Both the position numbers and the translations under genes were made by a program. This document shows positions 45,536 to 53,818 of a DNA stretch of 64,000 nt, in pieces. The stretch is from Paenibacillus oleatilyticus. GTDB lineage: Bacteria > Bacillota > Bacilli > Paenibacillales > NBRC-103111. The notes under the pieces are model-generated. The model was not told the DNA's origin, did not search any database, and saw only the letters and a program-made list of their open reading frames with translations. The stretch is taken from contig NZ_JAHNZO010000009.1 in the NCBI RefSeq assembly GCF_018998565.1, positions 62,001 to 126,000 of the forward strand. The letters run 5' to 3'. The first letter of the stretch is position 1. Each line of letters begins with the position of its first letter.

Positions 45536-45880
45536 GTGAAGCATCGGCTGGAACGGATAGATACGGTGCTGCTGCGCGTGCCCGATTTGGAGCGGACGGT
45601 ACGGTGGTATACGGAGACGCTCGGCTTGAAAATCAAGTGGCGTACCGATTTGATCGCCACGCTGAAGGCGGGCGACGGAACGCCGATCACCTTCGTGCCG
45701 CAGGAGGCGGTGAAGGAGGAGTGTCCGTTTTTCAATTTTTACACGTCCGACCTTCGGGAGACCTATGAGGAAATGAAGCTTCTCGGAGTGGAGGTCGGGC
45801 CGATTCGTGATTACGGAACCGTACAAACGTTCGATTTCAGGGATGATAGCGGGCAGCTGCTGAACGTGTGCCATTTTTAA
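45536..45880 (+). CDS. VOC (glyoxalase/bleomycin-resistance) protein, copy 1
   Basis: 114 residues from GTG, ten bases after GGAGG. One pair of beta-alpha-beta-beta-beta units: IDTVLLRVPDLERTVRWYTE, then TFDFRDDSGQLLNVCHF at the end. Metal-ligand positions of the family are partly visible (His near the C-terminus, Glu in KEECPFF). The protein at 48619 is a close paralogue ending CHY. The gene precedes a PhyH dioxygenase gene by 18 bases. An enzyme partner, a lyase/epimerase or a resistance role are all possible. Confidence 0.8.
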   Translation: MKHRLERIDTVLLRVPDLERTVRWYTETLGLKIKWRTDLIATLKAGDGTPITFVPQEAVKEECPFFNFYTSDLRETYEEMKLLGVEVGPIRDYGTVQTFDFRDDSGQLLNVCHF

Positions 45881-45898
45881 CGCGGAGGAGGATCGAAA

Positions 45899-46738
45899 AT
45901 GACCCAATCGCTTGTCCGTACGAAGGAGAAGACGTTTTTTGAAGAACAGGGCTATCTGGTCGTTCGCGGAGCGTACGATCCGGAGCAATTGGAAGAAATA
46001 AGCGCCGAGTATTTGTCCATCTGGCTCGGGCTGCTTGCGTCGGGCGAAATTGTGCAGCATCCGGATCGGCCGCTGGAAAGCTTGTACCCGAACCGGCTGC
46101 GGGATTTTCACCGGGGAAACGAGAAGATCGTAAAGTTCATGCTGGAGCCCCGGATTATTGCGACGCTGGAGGAGCTGATCGGGGAAGAGCCGGTTGCGGT
46201 TCAATCGAGCTACTATTACAAGCCGCCGGGCACAAGGGGACTCGGGTATCATCAGGACAACTACCATATCGGCGTGTGGCCGGGCACGTCTTATGCGGTA
46301 TGGGTAAGCATCGATCCGGCCGACGAAGAGAACGGTAGCCTGCTCTTCGTGCCGGGAACGCAGAAGCTGGACCTGGTCTCCGCCGAGGTTCTGCCGGGAA
46401 GCTGTAACGCTTACAGCAGTGAAGTTTTGTACGTGCCGGAAGGATATGAACCGGTTCAAATCCGCACCTCTCCGGGCGACGTCGTTATTTTCAACGGCAA
46501 TATGTATCACGGTTCGACGCGCAACAAGTCGGCGTACCGGTATCGCCGTTCGTTTGTCACGCATTTTGCCGGAGCGAGTCTGGAGAAAGTAACCCTGAAT
46601 TACGGGTATCTGGTGGACAAGCATGGCGGGAGGGTAAGGCGCAAGCTCAATTCGTCCCCGAAAATCATCGAAATGCAGCAATCGATTTTTACGTACAAGG
46701 ACACGGCTTTGTACGATCAATATATTAAGCGAAACTAA
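45899..46738 (+). CDS. PhyH-type Fe(II)/2-oxoglutarate dioxygenase, copy 1
   Basis: 279 residues, phytanoyl-CoA dioxygenase fold. Metal motif HQD in GLGYHQDNYHIGV (about 118), distal His in GNMYHGSTRN, and the 2-oxoglutarate Arg in YRYRRSFVTHF. The set is complete, so it is probably an active hydroxylase or related oxygenase of an unknown small molecule. The ATG follows GGAGGAGG. It pairs with the VOC gene upstream and precedes the amino acid:carrier ligase gene. A paralogue lies at 48965-49753. Confidence 0.85.
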   Translation: MTQSLVRTKEKTFFEEQGYLVVRGAYDPEQLEEISAEYLSIWLGLLASGEIVQHPDRPLESLYPNRLRDFHRGNEKIVKFMLEPRIIATLEELIGEEPVAVQSSYYYKPPGTRGLGYHQDNYHIGVWPGTSYAVWVSIDPADEENGSLLFVPGTQKLDLVSAEVLPGSCNAYSSEVLYVPEGYEPVQIRTSPGDVVIFNGNMYHGSTRNKSAYRYRRSFVTHFAGASLEKVTLNYGYLVDKHGGRVRRKLNSSPKIIEMQQSIFTYKDTALYDQYIKRN

Positions 46739-46770
46739 ATCCAGGCACGAATGGAGAGGAGGAGACGGAG

Positions 46771-47964
46771 ATGCGCTTCCGTTATGCTTTGTCCAGCCCT
46801 AAAGCGAGGGAAAAGGCAAAAGAAGTGGCGGAGTCGATGTATTACTTGTCCGAACGCATCACGGCGGTGCGGGTCGGCGAGACGGAGGTTGAGGTCGACT
46901 ACGAGGGGGACGACGAGGAAGCCTTTCGCCGGAAGGCCGAGCGCTTCCTGCATGACAACCTGAAGATCCGGCTTATCCCGCGCAAGACGCTGAAGGACAA
47001 CCGGATGGCCAAGCCGCCCCGGCCGTGCCGGGAGCAGGCCCCGCTCGCGCCGGTCGGCAGCCTGCGTTTGACCGGGGATGCCGCTTTGGCCGAGCAGGCG
47101 CTGGACCGGTTGTTTTTTGACATGGCGGCAGGCTACGGCGCGCAGATGAGGCGCTACCCGTCCTTTATGACGATGGAGCACATGATGCGCAGCGGCTATA
47201 TGTACCATTATCCGCAAAACGTGTACGGCGTTTCGGAGGTGGAGCATGAGCAGGAAACGTTGGAGCGCTGCCGCTCCCATTTGAGCGAGCAGCAGCCGCT
47301 CGGGGAGCTGATGCGTCATAACGAGCTGTATTTGCAGCCTTGCGTCTGCTACCACGTGTATGCGGAGTTAGCCGCCGAACGGCGGAAACCGGGCAAGCTG
47401 GAATTGTTCTCCGCCGCCGGTCCGTGTTACCGTCATGAGCACCGGGCGCGTCTGTCGCCTGTCCGGGTGCGCGAATTCCGTATGCGCGAAATCGTGTTTC
47501 TCGGGGAGGAACAGCCGGTCGAGCAGATGCGGGCCACCCTTGTGGAGGATTCGTGGGCGCTGTTCGAGCGGCTGGGGTTGCGCGGGTATCTGGAAACGGC
47601 GACAGACCCGTTTTATTTTCACGACGACGGCGCCATGCTGTTCTACCAGCAAACCGGCGCGCTGAAGTACGAATTGCGGGTGACACCGGACGACCAGACT
47701 GACGCTGCCATTACGTCGTTCAACTTATGCGGCTCGCTTTTATGCCAATCGTTCGGGATCGACGACGGCAGCCATACGTTCCAATCGGGCTGCGTCGGCT
47801 TCGGCATCGACCGCTGGGTACAGGCGCTGCTCATGACGCACGGGCCGGTCATCCAGGAGTGGCCGCAGACGGTGCGGGAGACGCTTTTTCCCATCCCGTC
47901 GAATGGCCGGCACCGGGGGGAGCGTCCTTTGATCGGCGGGGCGAGAGTTTATCGGCCGCACTGA
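46771..47964 (+). CDS. Amino acid:[carrier protein] ligase (class II aaRS-like)
   Basis: 397 residues. It resembles the seryl-tRNA-synthetase-like ligases that load an amino acid, not onto tRNA, but on the phosphopantetheine of a carrier protein. Visible: LQPCVCYHVY, motif 2 GPCYRHEHRARLSPVRVREF followed by RMREIVFLG, and motif 3 GFGIDRWVQA; Cys and Glu residues fit the zinc site of the group. There is no tRNA-binding arm; about 85 N-terminal residues are an extra domain. A discrete carrier protein is encoded at 60833. Probably supplies a carrier-bound amino acid to the cluster. Amino acid identity unknown. Confidence 0.8.
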   Translation: MRFRYALSSPKAREKAKEVAESMYYLSERITAVRVGETEVEVDYEGDDEEAFRRKAERFLHDNLKIRLIPRKTLKDNRMAKPPRPCREQAPLAPVGSLRLTGDAALAEQALDRLFFDMAAGYGAQMRRYPSFMTMEHMMRSGYMYHYPQNVYGVSEVEHEQETLERCRSHLSEQQPLGELMRHNELYLQPCVCYHVYAELAAERRKPGKLELFSAAGPCYRHEHRARLSPVRVREFRMREIVFLGEEQPVEQMRATLVEDSWALFERLGLRGYLETATDPFYFHDDGAMLFYQQTGALKYELRVTPDDQTDAAITSFNLCGSLLCQSFGIDDGSHTFQSGCVGFGIDRWVQALLMTHGPVIQEWPQTVRETLFPIPSNGRHRGERPLIGGARVYRPH

Positions 47965-47977
47965 CTCCTCAGGTATT

Positions 47978-48586
47978 GAAAACAGGCGCTAACCACGTTA
48001 GCGCCTAAGCATGTTGGGAAAGTGATCGGGGAGCACTACAGGTAGTACGAGGGGGTGGGGTATACACTTCCGGTCGCTGCTCCACCCCACAAAGTGAAGT
48101 TAAATCAGAGAAGCTGGTCCGAGTACTTTGCGGGGACCCCGGGTCTGCAGGAAATTTGATTGAAGCCGCTTAAACAGCGGACATTTCCCGCAGACAAAGG
48201 TGAACGCTATCGCTCCTCCAGTGTATACCCCACCTCCGTATGTTCCTCTATTTTTGTGAAAATCCACTTTTTCAACAATTCCAGGCGCTAACCATGTTAG
48301 CGCCTTGGGCTGCTGAGAAACTCTAGAAGTAGAAAAACTCAGCCCAATAGAGGTGGGGGATATCCCATAGCCTTTGAAACCCGTGAAAATACCGCTAATT
48401 GTAATCAAATTCACGGGTAGATAGGGGGCCACGGAAAGTAATCGGAATAAGCTTCCAAGTGTTACTTCACTTTCCGGGGGAGGGCAGCGGCTGGATGGAT
48501 ATACCCCACTGGCGTATGCAGAGAATTTCTACGCGAAGCTGGTTTCTTAACAGGCTAAGGCGCTAACCACGTTAGCGCCTGTTTTC
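47978..48586. repeat. 609-bp palindromic tandem structured element
   Basis: No gene seen. Bounded by inverted terminal repeats beginning GAAAACAGGCGCTAAC. Holds three copies of the palindrome AGGCGCTAAC-CAC-GTTAGCGCCT (47984-48006, 48283-48305 with CAT, 48558-48580). Each of the two intervals carries a long-range inverted repeat with a GTGGGGTATA core: 48054-48068 with 48220-48234 (15 bp perfect), and 48353-48365 with 48497-48509 (12 of 13). Spacing is the same in both units: 70 or 71 bases from palindrome start to the first arm, 49 bases from the second arm to the next palindrome. Further hairpins lie inside (for example 48143-48195 and 48379-48418). Confidence 0.75.
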
Positions 48587-48618
48587 GTAAAAGGTACCGG
48601 ATTTATACGCGCAAAGCC

Positions 48619-48963
48619 TCAATAATGACAGACATTTAGCAGCCGGCCGTCAACGTCGCGGAAGTCGAAGGTGGCCATATCGCCGTAATGGCGGATCGGG
48701 CCGGGATCGGCGCCGCGCTCCGTCAGATGCTTGTGGGCCGCATCGATATCGGGCGTGTAAAAGTTGAAGATCGGATGCTCCTCCTCCAGCACGGCGGCGT
48801 CGATCAGCGTAAGGGGAGTGCCGCTTCCTGCGTGGAAGGTCGCTGCGCCCCGGGAACGGTATCCCGGCGTCAATCCGAGCTTCTCCCCGTACCATTCGAT
48901 GGACCGGTCAAATTCCTCGGCGATGAGAAATACGGTATCCACTCGGCTGAACAATTCGGACAT
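48619..48963 (-). CDS. VOC protein, copy 2
   Basis: 114 residues, the same length as copy 1 and similar across the chain: VDTVFLIAEEFDRSIEWYGE start, EEEHPIFNFYTPDI middle and TFDFRDVDGRLLNVCHY end. It lies directly after the second PhyH gene on the minus strand (one base gap), so the order here is PhyH-VOC, the reverse of VOC-PhyH at 45536. Same functional options as copy 1. Confidence 0.8.
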   Translation of the reverse strand: MSELFSRVDTVFLIAEEFDRSIEWYGEKLGLTPGYRSRGAATFHAGSGTPLTLIDAAVLEEEHPIFNFYTPDIDAAHKHLTERGADPGPIRHYGDMATFDFRDVDGRLLNVCHY

Positions 48964-48964
48964 G

Positions 48965-49753
48965 TCATTTCCTCCTTTGATATTCGTCGATAAATTGCAG
49001 CTTATGATAGCGGTTCATCCGGCGCTGCATCAGCTCGCCATGGCGGTTGCGCAAATCGAGGTGATGCACCATGATTTTTTCGGTGCCGACTCCGGCGAAA
49101 TGCGTGACGAAAGCGCGCCGGAAGCGGTACTTGGTCACATTCGGGTTGGATCCGTGCAAAATGTTTCCGCCGAATACGACGGCATCCCCCTGCCTTGTCC
49201 GCACATGGGCCACTTCGTAGCCACGGGGCACCGGTACCGCCTGTCCGTAAACGGACGCGTGACCTGGAATTTTCGGCGGAAGCAGCCCCAGATGCTGCGT
49301 TCCCGGCACGAAACGAAGTCCGCCGTTATCCGGATCGGTGTCATCCAGGGAAATCCATACGGCACAGGTCGTGCCCGGATACACCCCGATATCGTAATTA
49401 TCCTGATGAAACGGAAGCGCTGCCGCCCCGGGGGGCTTGAAAAAGCAACCGGTTCCGATGGCCAGCGCCTCTTCGCCGATGATCTGTTCGACGAGGTCGA
49501 ACTGGCGCGGATCGGTCATAACGCCGAGCAGGTGCTCGCTGGTCAGATGCACGTCGCGCAGCGGAGGAAACAAGCTGTCGAGCGGCCGCTTCGGCTGCTG
49601 TACAATGGAGCCCGCGACGATGCGGTCGAGCCAAATTTTGTCCAGCTCTTGCTTCATCTCTTCCGTTTCCTGCCGGGTATACAGCCCTTGAATCACCGCA
49701 TAACCGTTTGTTTCAAAAAACGCTCGCTCATCGGTTGTCATCCATCTGGTCAT
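48965..49753 (-). CDS. PhyH-type Fe(II)/2-oxoglutarate dioxygenase, copy 2
   Basis: 262 residues from the ATG giving MTRWMTTDERAFF; a second ATG 12 bases later is an alternative. HQD in LPFHQDNYDIGV, distal His in GNILHGSNPN, Arg in YRFRRAFVTHF, all intact. Similarity to copy 1 is evident over the catalytic core, although the sequences have diverged well beyond recent duplication. Its operon faces the palindromic element. Two oxygenases may act on successive positions of one product. Confidence 0.85.
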   Translation of the reverse strand: MTRWMTTDERAFFETNGYAVIQGLYTRQETEEMKQELDKIWLDRIVAGSIVQQPKRPLDSLFPPLRDVHLTSEHLLGVMTDPRQFDLVEQIIGEEALAIGTGCFFKPPGAAALPFHQDNYDIGVYPGTTCAVWISLDDTDPDNGGLRFVPGTQHLGLLPPKIPGHASVYGQAVPVPRGYEVAHVRTRQGDAVVFGGNILHGSNPNVTKYRFRRAFVTHFAGVGTEKIMVHHLDLRNRHGELMQRRMNRYHKLQFIDEYQRRK

Positions 49754-49990
49754 CCTTCTTCCCTGCCTTGTCCCATATTCGGATTTCGGCCCGCAGCCGC
49801 TTGTCCCACTATAAGTGAAAACGAAAGCGCTTGCCTCGGCGTTTGTTGCCGGGCCGTCCGGGGGTTGTTGCGGAGTGCGGCGATGCACAGCGAACGCCGA
49901 ACAGTAGGCCAACGTACGCCTATTGATGCGCTTGCTCCCATGCTAAGATGGCACAAGACGAAGCCTTGAGCGATCAAAAGGAGCGAAGCT

Positions 49991-50989
49991 ATGCGGAAAG
50001 CAGTGGATGTCAGAAGCTTGACGAAACGGTACAAGGTCCCGATGAAACAGGAAGGGATTAGAGGCGCGCTGCGCGGTATTTTCCGTCCTGAATATCGGGT
50101 GAACGAGGCGGTCAAAGGCATCGATATCGGCATTGAGCCGGGCGAAACGGTCGGTTTCATCGGACCGAACGGGGCGGGGAAAACCACCGTACTGAAGATG
50201 TGCTCGGGCATCCTGTCCCCCACGTCGGGCTACGTGCGCATACTCGGGCATGAGCCTTCGCTGCGGAAGCGGGAATATTTGCGGCAGATCAGCTTTGTGA
50301 TGGGCCAGCGCAGCCAGTTGTGGTGGGACATTCCGGCGATCGATTCGTTCACGCTCAACCGGGATATCTACGAAATACCGGAGAAGCGTTTTCGGCAAAG
50401 GGTGAACGACTTGTCCTCCGCGCTGTCGGTCCGGCCGCTGCTGAGCGTGCCGCTGCGCAATTTGTCGCTTGGCGAAAGGATGAAGATGGAAATCATCGGC
50501 TCGCTGCTGCACGATCCGAAAATCGTGTTTCTCGACGAACCGACGATCGGACTCGATCTGACCTCGCAGCGAAGCTTGCGCAGCTTTGTCGGCGAATACA
50601 GCCGAAGCGGCGCGACGACGATTATGCTGACCAGCCATTACATGGAAGATATCGTCACGCTTTGCCGTCGCATTATTGTCATTAGCGAAGGCCGGATCGT
50701 CTACGACGGCAGTCTGGAGGAGGCCAAACGCCGGATGGGCGGAGGGCAGATCGTCAAGGTCCGCTTTGCCTCGCTTCCGGAAAAGGAATGGCTGGATCAG
50801 CGGCGGGATGTTCTGGTGTCTTGGCGGGACTACGATTTTACCTTTCGGCTGGAACGGGAGCGGGTACCGGATTTCATCGCCTCGACCGGGCGCTGGATGC
50901 CGGTGGATATCAGCGTCGAGGAGCCGCCCATCGAAGATACGATCGAGCGGCTGTACGGGAAGGAGAATCCGCATGCGGAGGTTACGTAA
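49991..50989 (+). CDS. ABC transporter ATPase (ABC-2 type exporter)
   Basis: 332 residues. Walker A GPNGAGKTT (about 58), signature LSLGERMKME, Walker B IVFLDEPTIGLD, then a C-terminal extension from about 240 as in drug and polymer exporters. ATG follows AAGGAG. Overlaps the first permease gene by 17 bases. With the two permeases it should form an exporter; the location in the cluster suggests product efflux or self-protection. Confidence 0.88.
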   Translation: MRKAVDVRSLTKRYKVPMKQEGIRGALRGIFRPEYRVNEAVKGIDIGIEPGETVGFIGPNGAGKTTVLKMCSGILSPTSGYVRILGHEPSLRKREYLRQISFVMGQRSQLWWDIPAIDSFTLNRDIYEIPEKRFRQRVNDLSSALSVRPLLSVPLRNLSLGERMKMEIIGSLLHDPKIVFLDEPTIGLDLTSQRSLRSFVGEYSRSGATTIMLTSHYMEDIVTLCRRIIVISEGRIVYDGSLEEAKRRMGGGQIVKVRFASLPEKEWLDQRRDVLVSWRDYDFTFRLERERVPDFIASTGRWMPVDISVEEPPIEDTIERLYGKENPHAEVT

Positions 50990-51782
50990 ATACGGGACTG
51001 TCTGGCTGCTTACCGTGCAGGATGCGATGACGTACCGGTTAAATTTTGTCATAAGCTGGCTGATCAATCTGTATACGCTTCTCATCCCGCTGGCGATGTG
51101 GGCGATGATTTTCCGCGAAACGCCGGACATTGCCGGCTACAATGCCCATTCCATGACGCTGTACCTGGTCGTTATTGCGCTGTTGAAATACGTCGTCCTG
51201 GCGGACGGTATCCATTACACGATTGCCGGCGATATCGAGAGCGGTAAACTGAACCAGTATTTGAACAAACCGGTCCATTATTTCGCGTATATGTTTTTCG
51301 TCAATGCGGGACGCCGAAGCATTCAGTTTGCGCTTCTGTTCATCCCGCTTGTCGTGCTGCTGCCCGGATTGACGGCGGCCGGTCTGCTCGCTCCCGATGC
51401 GCTTCCGCAGCAGCCGGGCTGGGCGGTCGCGAGCGCACTGCTCGGGCTTGCGATCAGCTTTCTGATCTTTTACTGCCTGGGCTTGGTGGCTTTTTGGTTC
51501 GTGCGGTATCATGTGCTGTTTATATTTTTCAGCAATGTTTACTGGTTTTTGAGCGGTATGTGGTTCCCGCCGGATGTGTTTGCATCGCTGGAATGGCTTT
51601 TCCGTCTCGTTCCATTTCCGTATCAAGTATATTTTACCGCGAAAATTTGCACGAACGGGCTCACCGAACGGCAGATTGTGGAGGGGATCGGCTGCCAGCT
51701 GCTGTGGATCGGCATATTATCGGCCGTCTCGTATTGGATTTGGCGAAAAGGCGTGAAAAGTTATCAGGCGGTGGGAGGATGA
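50973..51782 (+). CDS. ABC-2 type permease (PF06182-like), subunit 1
   Basis: 269 residues with six membrane segments. DUF990-type features: DAMTYRLNFVISWLINLYTL near the start, DIESGKLNQYLNKPVHYFAY after helix 3, and WFLSGMWFPPDVF near helix 5. The ATG at 50973 lies after AAGGAG inside the ATPase gene. Such permeases come in pairs with one ATPase, as here. Confidence 0.82.
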   Translation: MRRLRKYGTVWLLTVQDAMTYRLNFVISWLINLYTLLIPLAMWAMIFRETPDIAGYNAHSMTLYLVVIALLKYVVLADGIHYTIAGDIESGKLNQYLNKPVHYFAYMFFVNAGRRSIQFALLFIPLVVLLPGLTAAGLLAPDALPQQPGWAVASALLGLAISFLIFYCLGLVAFWFVRYHVLFIFFSNVYWFLSGMWFPPDVFASLEWLFRLVPFPYQVYFTAKICTNGLTERQIVEGIGCQLLWIGILSAVSYWIWRKGVKSYQAVGG

Positions 51783-51786
51783 ACGC

Positions 51787-52575
51787 GTGAGAAGGTACGG
51801 GAGAGTCTATTTGACGTTTTTGCGAATCGCGCTAATTCGGGAAATGCAGTCGCCGCTTCATTTTATATTTTGGGGCGTCGGGATGTCCGTGAATTTCGGC
51901 TTATTCGTCTATTTTTACCGGACGATTTACGGCCATGTGGATGCTATTGCGGGGTGGACCAAGTATGAAATGCTGTTTTACCGGGGGTTCGCCGAGCTGT
52001 TCTTTACGCTGTTTCTGATGCTCGCGATCAACAACCTTCAGACGCTTCCCGAAAAAATTACGACGGGCCGGCTCGATTTTGTTCTGTTAAAGCCGATCCA
52101 CTCCCAGTTCATGGTTTCGCTGTCGGATCCGCATCTGGGCTTTGCGCTGAATCTCGTATCGGCGCTGGGCATGATCCTCTACAGCTCCGCGCATATCGGC
52201 TGGGAGACCGATTGGATTCGGCTCGGAGGGGCGCTGCTGTTTACCGCTATCGGCCTCGTCATGCTGTACTCGGTGTGCATGGTGATCGTAACCTTGTCGA
52301 TGTGGGTCCAGCGGGCGGAGTTCGTCAATCAGGTGTTTTTTTCGCTGTTCGGCTTTTTGTTCGTGCCCTCCACGGTATACGGGGGCGTCTCGCGGATCGT
52401 CTTTTCCTACGCGCTGCCGGTTCTGTTCGTGTTTACGGTTCCGGTCGGCCTGCTGCTGGACAAAGGATCTGCGGAGATGCTGATCGCCACGCTGCTGCTT
52501 GCGCCGGTATGGTTTGCGGCCAGCTGGTATTTTTGGCGGACGTCCGTCCGCTTCTATACGAGCGCGGGCTCGTGA
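51787..52575 (+). CDS. ABC-2 type permease (PF06182-like), subunit 2
   Basis: 262 residues from GTG, after GGGAGGATG. Six membrane segments; EKITTGRLDFVLLKPIHSQF is the counterpart of the cytoplasmic motif in subunit 1, and PSTVYGGVSRIVFSYALPV lies near the end. It starts 4 bases after subunit 1. Heterodimeric partner by context. Confidence 0.82.
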   Translation: MRRYGRVYLTFLRIALIREMQSPLHFIFWGVGMSVNFGLFVYFYRTIYGHVDAIAGWTKYEMLFYRGFAELFFTLFLMLAINNLQTLPEKITTGRLDFVLLKPIHSQFMVSLSDPHLGFALNLVSALGMILYSSAHIGWETDWIRLGGALLFTAIGLVMLYSVCMVIVTLSMWVQRAEFVNQVFFSLFGFLFVPSTVYGGVSRIVFSYALPVLFVFTVPVGLLLDKGSAEMLIATLLLAPVWFAASWYFWRTSVRFYTSAGS

Positions 52576-52664
52576 TCGAAAGGGCAAGCAAGAACGAACA
52601 TAAGGCTGCCGACCAGCTCGACAGCCTAAGTTTGCGTATGGGCCTCCTGTCGCGTCAATTCCGA

Positions 52665-52865
52665 TTAATTCGCGCAGCGTTTATCCGCCCCAAGGTGCTT
52701 GGCGATGCACAGTGAGCTGCAGAACCATTCCCCGTAATAATGCCAATTCGGTTCCCCGGCATAAATCGGGTTCGCGCATCGGACATAAGCGCAATCCGCC
52801 ACCTGTGTCGGATAATCGGCCTGCCGGTCGGGCAGCCCGATCTCAAAGCGATCGAATGGATACAT
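52665..52865 (-). CDS. Small cysteine-rich protein
   Basis: 66 residues starting MYPFDRFEIGLPDRQ, with GGAGG upstream. Two Cys pairs, DCAYVRC and FCSSLC, with one extra Cys near the end, suggest a zinc ribbon or similar metal site. Not recognised. It opposes the exporter operon and lies before the AraC regulator gene; the 226 bases between it and that gene hold no other gene. Confidence 0.55.
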   Translation of the reverse strand: MYPFDRFEIGLPDRQADYPTQVADCAYVRCANPIYAGEPNWHYYGEWFCSSLCIAKHLGADKRCAN

Positions 52866-53091
52866 GAACGACCGTTCCTCCTTTACTTGTGCTGCCTTTA
52901 GCATACGATCGCCGAAACGGAAGGACTCGCTTTTTGTTGTCGGATTGTCGGGTGAATTTGCGCTCTATAGAGGGGAATATGAAGAAAATATGTCAAATTA
53001 AGACTAAAGGTTAGCAACAAATGCAGATCGTTCCTAAATTTACCTGTTGTAAAATGAAACAAAATCATGGTCAGGGGAAGGAGCGATTTAC

Positions 53092-53775
53092 TTGAGTATG
53101 TTATTCATATTTCCAAAACCCGGTGATTGCGAAGAAAGCAGCAAGATTATGAGTCAGCTCTCCCATAAAACACAGCTGGTCATTACGGGATGCTTTCAAG
53201 AAGTCGTGAAAATTGCAACTGCACGCCGCTATCATTTGATAGCGTTTTTAACTTTCGACGACGCATTCCCGGCTTCATGGTATGTCCACGAGCTTGTGAC
53301 GAACCACAGTCCAACCATGATCTTGACCAAGGTCAGAGAATCTCACATTCAATTGGTTAACGATTGGATGCAGAGGATGGCCCCCTGTCCCGAGTGCGTC
53401 GAGGAGCATTCGTTGTTCGACGAATCTTTGAAATATATCGATCAAAACCTTTGTGAAACCGACCTGTCGCTTCAAACGGTGTCTGACCATATTTTTGTAA
53501 GCAAATATCATTACTCAAGAGTGTTTCAGAAAAAAACGGGAATTGGCTTCAAGGAATACATTATGAGCCGCAGAATCGAAACGGCTAAAAAGCTGTTGAT
53601 TAAAGGAGAGTCGGTGACAAGCGTCTGCTATTCGGTCGGCTACAACGACTTGACGCATTTTTCCAGAATATTCAAGCGTCTGGTCGGTATCAGTCCGTCC
53701 GCTTACCGGAAATCCATTTTCGAGCCGGCGCCGTCCATACCGATGAGTATTCCGTCGAAAGCCTACACGGGTTAA
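53092..53775 (+). CDS. AraC family transcriptional regulator
   Basis: 227 residues from TTG, eight bases after AAGGAG. The C-terminal 100 residues are two helix-turn-helix units (DLSLQTVSDHIFVSKYHYSR; TSVCYSVGYNDLTHFSRIFK) ending in the PSAYRK signature. The N-terminus (1-110) resembles a degenerate receiver-like domain without a clear phospho-acceptor. Likely the local regulator of the surrounding cluster; its targets cannot be read here. Notably AT-richer than the neighbours. Confidence 0.82.
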   Translation: MSMLFIFPKPGDCEESSKIMSQLSHKTQLVITGCFQEVVKIATARRYHLIAFLTFDDAFPASWYVHELVTNHSPTMILTKVRESHIQLVNDWMQRMAPCPECVEEHSLFDESLKYIDQNLCETDLSLQTVSDHIFVSKYHYSRVFQKKTGIGFKEYIMSRRIETAKKLLIKGESVTSVCYSVGYNDLTHFSRIFKRLVGISPSAYRKSIFEPAPSIPMSIPSKAYTG

Positions 53776-53818
53776 TGCGGGAGCCGAACGTTAATTCTGC
53801 TTAAGGAGGAGCTTGAAC

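Noticed and set aside
46771..47964. A true aminoacyl-tRNA synthetase
   Set aside because: It lacks a tRNA-binding coiled arm and anticodon domain and carries the features of the carrier-protein ligase group, with a carrier encoded nearby.
47984..48580. Three near-identical 23-base repeats as a CRISPR array
   Set aside because: Each repeat is a perfect palindrome with intervals of about 275-300 bases that hold paired inverted repeats, unlike short spacers. No cas genes are near.
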